6,081 nucleotides of DNA from Sphingomonas sp. (GTDB taxonomy: Bacteria; Pseudomonadota; Alphaproteobacteria; Sphingomonadales; Sphingomonadaceae). The stretch covers positions 1-6,081 of the forward strand of contig JAIERC010000379.1 of assembly GCA_019747165.1 (NCBI GenBank). Reading direction: 5' to 3'. Below, piece after piece: positions 1-6,081 of the stretch. The notes beneath the pieces were generated by a model. The model did not search any database and had not been told where the DNA came from. It was given only the letters and a program-made list of their open reading frames with translations. The translations under genes were made by a program, and so were the position numbers. Each line of letters begins with the position of its first letter. Within the stretch, counting starts at the first letter, position 1.

Positions 1-270
1 GCTGCGCAACGCGCGCTCGGCGACCCCATTGTCGATCTCGACCTCGCCGTGATGGAGCAAGCGGGTGAGCAACGGCCAGGGCTTGCGGCCATAGCGCAGT
101 GCGACCGCCATCGACGCCTTGGGCGACAGTTGCGCGAGCGCGCAGTCGATGGCCCAACGCAGGTCTTCGACGATGGGTCCGGACCGGTCGCGCCGGACGC
201 GGGCACGCTCACCGGGCGGCTGCCCGGCGATATGCGCTTCGACTGCATAGAGCGCGGCAATGCGATCGAT
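1..270 (-). pseudogene. IS66-family transposase (TnpC), C-terminal-side fragment, truncated at its N-terminal side
   Basis: Read on the minus strand, about 90 codons are open and match the late part of the IS66 DDE transposase. They include IAALYAVEAHIAGQPPGER, then RYGRKPWPLLTRLL, then EIDNGVAERALRS at the window edge. The last motif corresponds to the family's conserved NxxER block, which carries the catalytic glutamate (codon at 16-18). The rest of the C-terminus lies beyond the left edge. On the N-terminal side the resemblance stops near 265-270. The frame stays open to a TAG at 343-345, but that stretch (ATRWRQCHRP and upstream) does not look like IS66 and contains no ATG, GTG or TTG start in frame. 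More than 300 N-terminal residues of a normal TnpC are missing, as are the tnpA and tnpB genes expected further right. I read this as a dead remnant left by deletion or by replacement of neighbouring DNA. Family assignment is firm; the exact breakpoint is approximate. Confidence 0.85.
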
Positions 271-465
271 AGGTCGATGACATTGCCGCCAGCGTGTTGC
301 GTTAACGTATTCCGTTCCAAAACTCCCCTCGACTGGTGAGATCTAACGGATACGATTGTTGCTTCAAACGACTGCCATCCTGACAAGCGAAGCGCCATTG
401 ACGATTCGTTTACGGCTATCTAGGCCAGCCTTAAGCCGCCTCAGGTCGGATGAGCGCAGGACATC

Positions 466-470
466 AAAGG
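466..470 (+). promoter_or_regulatory. Ribosome binding site of the first glycosyltransferase gene
   Basis: AAAGG lies 10 bases before the ATG at 481. An in-frame TGA at 451-453 means no upstream start codon is possible in this frame except within the 27 bases before the ATG, and none is there. The spacing is slightly long but usable, so the site supports 481 as the start. Confidence 0.5.
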
Positions 471-480
471 TAACGCAAAG

Positions 481-3400
481 ATGCCCGAACTGATTGAAAC
501 CCAAGAAAAAGTTCGCGGCACGGTTTGCTTCGTCACGCTTGAAATCTATCCAACAACCCCGGGCGGCACCGGTGTTTTGATCGCGCAAACCGCGCATGCA
601 CTACTCGAACAGGGGTATGAGGTCATATTCTTGTTCGGCGCGAGTAGGCAGGACGAGGACCGCTTTCGAAACACGGACCGCTTCCTCTTTCCAAATGCCG
701 GTAATATTCGCTCCTATCACGTCTTGGACCTATTGCCTGCCGAGGTTGATCTGCCCGACAATCTCCCTGACGATGTCTACCTGGTCTCAGTCCGTTTCGC
801 GCTTGCCCTGGTCGAGTTGACCCGGCGCCACCACATCGATCTCGTCGAATTCTACGATTACTGCGGACCAGGCTTCCATGCCCTCGCTTGCCCTGAGCTG
901 ATGGGTCAAGCGATGTCGGTACGTCTGCACTCGACAATCGAGCTGATAGCGCGCCGCGTGCGTCAGACCCTGCCGCCCGAGCGCGTCCTGCATTTTCACC
1001 AAGAGCGCGAACAGCTGCGACTCGCCGATGGGCTGCTCTATTCGGGCGAGCATTTTTACAAGCGTGAAGTTTGCGACATCTACCCTTTCCTCGGCAGTGA
1101 GAGTGCCTACGCCTCGCCGCCTCTGCTGCTTGGCTTTGTACCGTGCCCGCCCCGCGCTGATGCGCGCGATGTGCTGTTCTACGGTCGCCTTTCGACGCTC
1201 AAAGGGCTCGATACTTTCCTGCGTGGGCTGGCGTTGGCAATGACTGATCCAGTGTTCGAAAATTGGGTGGGTCGGATCAATATCGCAGGCGCAGAGGAAA
1301 CCGTCGCTACTGGTCTAACAGTTGACGAGATGCTTGCGGTTGTCCCCGAGAAGTATCGCTCGCGGCTGCGCTTCCTCGGCCACATCAGCCATGAGGATTT
1401 ACAGAGCTTATTGCCCGACGTTAGCTTCGCCGTATTCGCCAACAAACTGGAATCGTTTTGTTACGCTGCGCATGAGTTGCGTGTTTCGGGAACACCACTG
1501 ATCCTGAACAGTCTACCAACTTTTCGCGATTTTTTCGCCGACGGTCAAACAGCGGTGTTCTTTGACGGAACAGCAAGTGATCTTGCCCGCCAGATGGGGC
1601 GGCTGGCAGCGGACTCGGGCTTGCGCGAACGGCTTTCGCAGGCTGGTATCGCCGCCGCCGCTGCATATCATCAGCACCGTTACGGCCAGCACATTGCAGC
1701 GATCCGCCCACGCCGCATCGCTAGCCCCGCGAATGCGCTGGCGGTCACGGCACTGGTGTTCTCGACCGGTGATCTCGCTGCCGAGGCGCGGACGCTGGCT
1801 TCGCTCGAAGGATCGGGGCTAAATGCGATTGTCCTGCGCCATGACCACACTGTCGGTTGGTCGATAGCGGGCACCCGCTGGCGCAACGATTTCGACCGAC
1901 CGCGCGCCGAGGTCGATATGGCTCAACTCGGCGAGGCGGTCATTGGTCTGCGCGCCGGGGATTTGGTGGATGCGGGCTGGCTCGAAGCCGCGCGCATCGC
2001 CATGGCGAGTGACCCCCGGCTCGGTGCGATCGCCGGATGGCAGATGACCCGTCAAGGGGTGCGCACCAGCGCCAGTCACTTGCTCCCCGAACTCGCCCTC
2101 AGCGAGCGGATCGGACTTGGCCGCCTGATCCGCATCGCGCCGGGGCTTCTCTTCGCAGAATTGGCAGGCCAGATGAAGCACGCCGGTGAAGTCGGATTGT
2201 TGCTCGCCGCCCGCAAAGCTGGGCTGGCGTTGGCCGAACTGCCACGTATTGCGCTCGACTCGCGCGAGGCTGTGGTCACTCCCGGCTTCGATGTTGGCAT
2301 GGCAATGATCGCAGAAGCTGACCGACTCGACGGCGCGCTGATGGCGCAATTGCCCGCCCTTGCCCGGAAGCACGCGATGGCCCCGGTGTTCTGGCGCGAT
2401 GGCTTCACGCTCGGCGAGCCCGTGCGTGCGACAATGGCGCTAGAACGCGGACTTTGTCGGATCGTCGCGCGACCCGACCTTGCCGTCGGCGATGTCGCGT
2501 TGCTGCGCACGAATCCGGTACAAGGCGGAATGCCGGCACCGAAATTCTGGTTCATCTTTACCGGCAAGCGCCGTGCTATCGCTGCTACTCCGCAGCCCTT
2601 GGCGGAACTTGTGCCAGAGCACGGCTCGGTAACCTTCCCTGCCAGCGACGAGAGCACGATCGAACTGCGGCAGGGACCCAAGGAGGGCGTATGCGAGATC
2701 GAATACGATGGCCGTACGGTGCTGGTCGATCTGCGCCGGGAGCAGGCTGCAAGCATCACGCTGCGACTCGGTGATTTTGCTGAGTTGGGCAAGGAGAAAG
2801 CTTTGCCGCAAACGGCCAATCGTCAGGTGATCTTGCGGCTCGAAGCCAGACTATCTGGCGCTGCAGCGATCTCCACGCTGACGATCGCCGATCCCAAAAA
2901 CTGGATCGCGCGTAGGGCAATACCTTTGGGATCGCCCGTCATTGCAATTGACGAGCTGCTCGCGGAAGGGGTGCCCGCTGCGGTGGCAACGTTGTGCCGC
3001 TGGCAGCGGCAGCGTCGTATCCGGTCGTTGGCAATAGCAGTTGAGAGCGACGCCTCGTTCAAATTGCTCGACGCGTTGGTAAATGCGGGAGCGCGCGAAG
3101 TGACAGCGTTGCTTCCTGGCCAGATCGACGGCTTCGCCGGTGAGGGCGGCTATTCCGCTGCGACGATGGCGGCGAGCGCAGTTGTGATGCTCGCCCGCCG
3201 TGCCGCCGATCGTGGCCAACCAATAGCGGTCGGTGCCCAGGATGAAACGCTGGCCGAAGCGATCGGGCAGATCGGCGCGCCGTTCCATCGCCTTGCCTCA
3301 TCACTGCCGACGCCGTTGTGGGCGCCGGACGGCGGCTCTCCGACGATCGCGGTGATCGGCAGTTCGCAAATGGCGCATGTCCGCACCCACCTTGTTGCTG

Positions 3401-3873
3401 CGGCGATGCTGCTGCGCAAGCGCCTCGGAACTGGCGTGCGTATCCTGATTCCTGCTGACGAATCTGCAGGCAGTGAACTGCTGGGCGAATTTCAAGTGCT
3501 CGGGATCGAACGCTTCAGCGATTTGGCAGAAATTGACCAGGCGCGCGGACCCGCGGTAGCGCTCGCAGTCTATCCGGATCCGATCGTCGTCGACGCCGCA
3601 TTCCAAGCCTCGGCGCTAGGCTATGCGCCGCTGATGGGACCAGCGTGCTTCCGCTGGGCGACCGATGGCACCGAAGCCGCAGACGCGGCGCGCTTCCGAG
3701 TCAACTATTGGGATGACGCACTGACCATCGCCACCGCCGCGCAGGCATTGCTCGATGACTGGTCAGCAGCGACCGCTGCCTGGGATCGCCTGCGCGATGG
3801 CGAATCGCAGCGCCTCTCTGCCATGCGCGCGCATGTTTGGGGCGCAGCCGCCGCGGCCGAGCTGACGGGTTGA
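481..3873 (+). CDS. Large multidomain glycosyltransferase: GT4 head, degenerate GT2-like middle, degenerate GT-B tail
   Basis: The 1130-residue product is probably a cytoplasmic enzyme transferring a sugar from a nucleotide-sugar donor during surface-glycan assembly. No signal peptide or membrane segment is visible. Residues 13-405 form a GT-B fold of the GT4 type. PGGTG (27-31) is the N-lobe glycine loop, FYGRLSTLKGLDTFL (233-247) is the usual start of the C-lobe, and E324/E332 in ESFCYAAHE form the E-x7-E donor-binding motif. Residues 415-645 begin like a GT2 domain (VTALVFSTGD), but the place where the DxD metal site would be reads LRAGD (490-494), so this part is probably inactive. Residues 685-770 are beta-rich, with the motif LRQGPKEGVCEI. 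Residues 800-1125 resemble the GT-B region of the next gene, but the E-x7-E positions read P1034 and Q1042. Activity therefore probably rests on the head domain, with the tail acting as scaffold or acceptor-binding part. The head is less GC-rich than the tail. Donor, acceptor and pathway are unknown. Confidence 0.85.
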   Translation: MPELIETQEKVRGTVCFVTLEIYPTTPGGTGVLIAQTAHALLEQGYEVIFLFGASRQDEDRFRNTDRFLFPNAGNIRSYHVLDLLPAEVDLPDNLPDDVYLVSVRFALALVELTRRHHIDLVEFYDYCGPGFHALACPELMGQAMSVRLHSTIELIARRVRQTLPPERVLHFHQEREQLRLADGLLYSGEHFYKREVCDIYPFLGSESAYASPPLLLGFVPCPPRADARDVLFYGRLSTLKGLDTFLRGLALAMTDPVFENWVGRINIAGAEETVATGLTVDEMLAVVPEKYRSRLRFLGHISHEDLQSLLPDVSFAVFANKLESFCYAAHELRVSGTPLILNSLPTFRDFFADGQTAVFFDGTASDLARQMGRLAADSGLRERLSQAGIAAAAAYHQHRYGQHIAAIRPRRIASPANALAVTALVFSTGDLAAEARTLASLEGSGLNAIVLRHDHTVGWSIAGTRWRNDFDRPRAEVDMAQLGEAVIGLRAGDLVDAGWLEAARIAMASDPRLGAIAGWQMTRQGVRTSASHLLPELALSERIGLGRLIRIAPGLLFAELAGQMKHAGEVGLLLAARKAGLALAELPRIALDSREAVVTPGFDVGMAMIAEADRLDGALMAQLPALARKHAMAPVFWRDGFTLGEPVRATMALERGLCRIVARPDLAVGDVALLRTNPVQGGMPAPKFWFIFTGKRRAIAATPQPLAELVPEHGSVTFPASDESTIELRQGPKEGVCEIEYDGRTVLVDLRREQAASITLRLGDFAELGKEKALPQTANRQVILRLEARLSGAAAISTLTIADPKNWIARRAIPLGSPVIAIDELLAEGVPAAVATLCRWQRQRRIRSLAIAVESDASFKLLDALVNAGAREVTALLPGQIDGFAGEGGYSAATMAASAVVMLARRAADRGQPIAVGAQDETLAEAIGQIGAPFHRLASSLPTPLWAPDGGSPTIAVIGSSQMAHVRTHLVAAAMLLRKRLGTGVRILIPADESAGSELLGEFQVLGIERFSDLAEIDQARGPAVALAVYPDPIVVDAAFQASALGYAPLMGPACFRWATDGTEAADAARFRVNYWDDALTIATAAQALLDDWSAATAAWDRLRDGESQRLSAMRAHVWGAAAAAELTG

Positions 3874-3878
3874 GCGCG

Positions 3879-5678
3879 ATGCAATCTCTCCGTGTCGAAG
3901 TGCTCGGCCAGCGATCGGAGCTGTCCGGCGGGTGCGAGCTTATCGTCCTCGGCTGGAGCGCGCCAGGCAAGGGCATCAGGTTCGATCCCAATCATTTCGA
4001 CGAGCGCTGGGACGAGCTTGCTAATGCCGATATCGGCAACTGGCGCACGTCGGCGCTGGCAATGAAATGCGAACGCGGCGTTGCAGAGTGGACGTTTACA
4101 ACAGGCTTGTCGCTGTTCGTGCTGGCGCACCCGTGGAGCGGAACCGCGCGGTTTGCGGTCAACAATGTCGAGGTCAAACTTGATCTCTACTCAGAACACA
4201 CCGGCGTGCGCCGCTTCGACACTGCGACAATGGCGCTCGCCGAACTGACTCGGGTGGAGACTGACGAACTGGCGTTCGTGCTGGCCCATGTCCAGGTCGG
4301 CGCCGGCTGGAAGCTGGCTTCCATCGGTGCCGTAGCCATTGCCGCGCTGGACGAAAGCGGCGAACCCGTAAAGCCGACAACGCGGCTTTTGGGTCCACCG
4401 CCGCGACCCTTCAAGGGCGAACCTGCGGCCCTGATTCCGCACGCGGGCGGCGGCTGGACGCTCGCCGGCGAAGTGCGCCTGCAACTCGCCGACGATGCCA
4501 TGCTAACGTTGCGCCGGGGACCAGGTCAGGGAACATGCGTCATCGACGCCGGCTCGGGATCGCGCCGGGTGACGCTTGAAGCCGAGGCACCCGGGCTCAT
4601 CGAATTGACCGCCGCAACGCTCGCATCGTTGCCCGACGAACGCCACTTCCTGGCGTTTGAGGAAAACTATTTTGACTATGATGCCTTGCTTGCGCGAATC
4701 GATCCGGCGCTGCCAGTGGCGCTGCATGTTCCACGCTGGAAGGGCGTTGCAAGTTCGACGCTCAACCTGTTTGAACAGCGCCTGCCGATCCCGCTAAACA
4801 GCGATACTCCGCCTGAAACCATCACAGATGCTGATATCGTCGGCTATGCCCGAATGTTGCTTGCGACCGGCGCGCAGCATTTTGTGATTTCAGGCGGTGA
4901 TTTGTTCTTCATTCGGCTAATTCGAGCGGTACATGCGACATCTCCAGCCGTGCGGTTCGACCTTTTATGGCACTCGAACTGGGTACAAATGGGTGAACCG
5001 GCTGACTGGGCGATACTGCGCCAATGGCTGGCTGCATGGAACGAGGGACTGGTCACCCGAATCGGCTTCGTCAAAGCCGGACTCGACACCTTCTTTCTGG
5101 CGCACGGGGTGGATGCCGTGTTTATTCCCAATGTCATCATGACCAAGCCGGACGAGATCCGCCCATCGGCGCATGATGGCGCAGTTGGAATCTGGCTTTC
5201 CGGGTCAAGCGACTACCGCAAGCTTCCCCATGCAGCGCTGCTTGCCCTTGCCGAATCGCGAAGTTACCCGTTGAAGGCTAGTGGGCTCAACTACGTCGCG
5301 CGCCGGTTGATCGACACCCTCAACCTGCCGGTCCGCAAAGTCTGGGTCAACCCGATCCCACGGGCTCAGCTCTACCGCGAAATGGCCGACACTGCCGCGA
5401 CGCTTTACGTGACGCTGTCGGAGTGTTCTCCGATGCTGCCGCTCGAAAGCTTCGCGCTGGGTGTGCCTTGCCTGGTCGGGCCGAGCAGCCACCTGTTCCG
5501 TGACGATCCTTGGTTGGCGCAGCGGCTAGTTGTGGAAGACCCGCTCAACTCCACGCTGATCGCCCGCAAACTTGATCGGGTGATCGCCGAACGGGAGGGG
5601 ATCGTCGCGCACTACCAAGGATACGCCAGCTCCGAACTGGCTCAGGCAGAACGGGGGATTGAGAGCCTGATCGCCTGA
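3879..5678 (+). CDS. GT-B fold glycosyltransferase (GT4-like C-lobe) with a beta-rich N-terminal region
   Basis: This 599-residue product probably transfers a sugar to the same glycan as its upstream partner. Residues 1-170 are beta-rich and unrecognised; a carbohydrate- or protein-binding role is only a guess. Residues 195-250 contain LRRGPGQGTCVI, matching a motif in gene 1. Residues 255-425 look like a GT-B N-lobe (HFVISGGDLFFIRLIRA, LLWHSNW, then VDAVFIPNVI). Residues 433-570 form the C-lobe, with GIWLSGSSDYRKLPHAALLA and then ECSPMLPLE, where E515 and E523 make an intact E-x7-E motif. FALGVPCLVGP follows, typical of GT4 donor-site loops. No signal peptide or membrane segment is visible. 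I chose the ATG at 3879, 5 bases after the gene 1 stop, because it avoids overlap and fits translational coupling. A TTG at 3837 would add 14 residues rich in Arg and Gly and overlap gene 1 by 37 bases, which is less likely. No strong Shine-Dalgarno precedes the ATG (only ACGGG about 9 bases upstream). The fold is well supported; the specificity is unknown. Confidence 0.82.
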   Translation: MQSLRVEVLGQRSELSGGCELIVLGWSAPGKGIRFDPNHFDERWDELANADIGNWRTSALAMKCERGVAEWTFTTGLSLFVLAHPWSGTARFAVNNVEVKLDLYSEHTGVRRFDTATMALAELTRVETDELAFVLAHVQVGAGWKLASIGAVAIAALDESGEPVKPTTRLLGPPPRPFKGEPAALIPHAGGGWTLAGEVRLQLADDAMLTLRRGPGQGTCVIDAGSGSRRVTLEAEAPGLIELTAATLASLPDERHFLAFEENYFDYDALLARIDPALPVALHVPRWKGVASSTLNLFEQRLPIPLNSDTPPETITDADIVGYARMLLATGAQHFVISGGDLFFIRLIRAVHATSPAVRFDLLWHSNWVQMGEPADWAILRQWLAAWNEGLVTRIGFVKAGLDTFFLAHGVDAVFIPNVIMTKPDEIRPSAHDGAVGIWLSGSSDYRKLPHAALLALAESRSYPLKASGLNYVARRLIDTLNLPVRKVWVNPIPRAQLYREMADTAATLYVTLSECSPMLPLESFALGVPCLVGPSSHLFRDDPWLAQRLVVEDPLNSTLIARKLDRVIAEREGIVAHYQGYASSELAQAERGIESLIA

Positions 5679-5773
5679 TTGCGGTCGCCCCCTCGTTCAC
5701 ATGACTCGTTGTTATAGCTCATCTTACTGAATAATTTTTGGCGTCTATCCCCCCTGCATATGAAGAACGAATG
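5679..5773. other. AT-richer spacer between the glycosyltransferase operon and the IS3 element
   Basis: No gene is visible here. A weak hairpin (GATCGC at 5669-5674 pairing with GCGGTC at 5681-5686, one G-T pair) straddles the gene 2 stop codon but has no T-run behind it, so it is not a convincing terminator. The T-run at 5735-5739 has no adjoining hairpin. Base composition is lower in GC than in the flanking genes. Confidence 0.4.
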
Positions 5774-5810
5774 TGACCTGTTCCCCTGAAAAGGGCTCGG
5801 ATTGAGGGTA

Positions 5811-5836
5811 GCCTGTTCCTCAAGCGGGAGACAGGC
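5811..5836 (+). promoter_or_regulatory. Hairpin enclosing the OrfA ribosome binding site
   Basis: GCCTGT (5811-5816) and ACAGGC (5831-5836) form a perfect 6-bp inverted repeat. TCC (5817-5819) can extend the stem by pairing with GGA (5827-5829) if one G is bulged. The Shine-Dalgarno sequence GGGAG (5826-5830) sits inside, and the GTG start follows one base after the stem. In RNA this would hide the ribosome binding site. The pairing is seen directly; the regulatory role is inferred from the same arrangement in other insertion sequences such as IS10 and IS50. Confidence 0.45.
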
Positions 5837-5837
5837 A

Positions 5838-6081
5838 GTGAAGCGATCGAGGTTTAGCGAAAAGCAGATCATCGGGATTTTGAAGGAACATGCAGCGGGG
5901 CTGACGGCGACGGAGCTGTGTCGCAAACACGCGATCAGCGACGCGACGTTTTACAAGTGGCGCAGCAGATATGGCGGCCTGGAGGTGTCGGAGGCGAAGC
6001 GGCTGAAGGCGTTGGAAGAAGAGAATGCGAAACTGAAGCGGCTGCTGGCGGAATCGATGCTGGATGTGTCGACGTTGCGCG
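5838..6081 (+). CDS. IS3-family transposase OrfA (partial, cut by the window end)
   Basis: OrfA is the DNA-binding subunit of an IS3-family transposase and recognises the element's ends. The visible 81 residues contain a helix-turn-helix of the HTH_Tnp_1 type at about 5-45 (FSEKQIIGILKEHAAGLTA, then ELCRKHAISDATFYKWRSRY). They continue as a leucine-zipper-like coiled coil at 54-80 (RLKALEEENAKLKRLLAES), used for dimerisation with OrfAB. The wording AKRLKALEEENAKLK and SMLDVSTLR is characteristic of the IS407/IS51-type groups. OrfA of this type is usually about 85-90 residues, so only a few are missing. The expected -1 frameshift site leading into OrfB is beyond the edge. The start is GTG at 5838, 7 bases after GGGAG. 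No ATG occurs in frame nearby, and the reading begins with the usual KRSRFSEKQI. Nothing in the visible part is broken. Confidence 0.9.
   Translation, partial: MKRSRFSEKQIIGILKEHAAGLTATELCRKHAISDATFYKWRSRYGGLEVSEAKRLKALEEENAKLKRLLAESMLDVSTLR

Larger units (their letters stand above)
5774..6081 (+). mobile_element. IS3-family insertion sequence (IS407-like group), left end, continues past the window
   Basis: The element is recognised by its OrfA. The sequence beginning TGACCTGTTCCCCTGAAAAG at 5774 looks like the left terminal inverted repeat, starting with the TG typical of this family. It lies 64 bases before the OrfA start, a normal leader length. The boundary could instead be the TG at 5772, because the right end, which would confirm the inverted repeat and any target duplication, is outside the window. 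OrfB, with the DDE catalytic domain, would lie further right. Confidence 0.75.

Noticed and set aside
49..339. A 96-codon + strand open frame.
   Set aside because: It lies opposite the IS66 transposase fragment, whose minus-strand translation is clearly the real coding signal.
398..426. Possible promoter upstream of gene 1: TTGACG at 398-403 as the -35 box.
   Set aside because: The -35 match is good, but at 17 bases' spacing the -10 position reads TAGGCC, and the better TATCTA is only 13 bases away. Too weak to annotate.
364..597. A 77-codon minus-strand open frame across the gene 1 leader and start.
   Set aside because: It overlaps the strongly supported GT4 N-terminus and resembles no known family, so it is most likely a chance frame.
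1819..2819. Long minus-strand open frames (184 and 247 codons) opposite gene 1.
   Set aside because: They are low-complexity Arg/Ser/Ala-rich translations, as expected opposite a GC-rich gene, and show no recognisable domain.
5669..5686. Hairpin at the end of gene 2 as a terminator.
   Set aside because: The 6-bp stem includes a G-T pair and is followed by GCCCCC rather than a T-run, so intrinsic termination is not supported.
5709..5735. Possible promoter pointing into the IS3 element: TTGTTA and AATAAT.
   Set aside because: The spacing is only 15 bases and the -35 match is 4 of 6, in an AT-rich patch where such matches arise easily.
1..6081. CRISPR arrays, tRNA or rRNA genes, and riboswitches.
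   Set aside because: No regularly spaced repeats, tRNA cloverleaf signature or rRNA sequence was seen on reading the window, and the intergenic gaps are too short for most riboswitches.

Overview
The window looks like a piece of a GC-rich alphaproteobacterial chromosome. A sphingomonad-type genome fits best, judging by codon use, the style of the IS66 and IS3 transposases and the GC-rich intergenic DNA. This is an inference from style and no taxonomic marker gene is present. Two large glycosyltransferase genes, both on the + strand, fill about 85% of the window, and each end carries insertion-sequence material.

Left edge (1-270): the C-terminal part of an IS66-family transposase on the minus strand. 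It is cut off abruptly on its N-terminal side and has no start codon, so it is a remnant. Positions 271-480 are a short intergenic stretch holding the leader of the first large gene. It contains a plausible ribosome binding site but no convincing promoter.

Centre (481-5678): gene 1 (1130 residues) starts with a complete-looking GT-B glycosyltransferase of the GT4 type. It continues through a region resembling a worn GT2 domain, then a beta-rich module, then a second GT-B-like half whose catalytic glutamates appear to be lost. Gene 2 (599 residues from the preferred start) begins 5 bases after the gene 1 stop codon. It has a beta-rich N-terminal region of unknown function followed by a GT-B-type region with an intact E-x7-E motif. 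The back half of gene 1 and the body of gene 2 look like paralogues: they share an LRxGPxxGxCxI motif and a matching layout downstream. The pair probably forms one operon and acts in the cytoplasm on a surface polysaccharide or other glycoconjugate. The sugar and acceptor cannot be read from the sequence.

Right edge (5679-6081): about 95 bases of AT-richer spacer, then the left end of an IS3-family element (IS407-like group). Its OrfA is cut by the window end only a few residues short of its usual length. The OrfA ribosome binding site lies inside a predicted hairpin, a common way for insertion sequences to damp transposase expression. The glycosyltransferase pair is therefore bracketed by two unrelated mobile elements, which suggests a variable, horizontally shuffled glycan locus.
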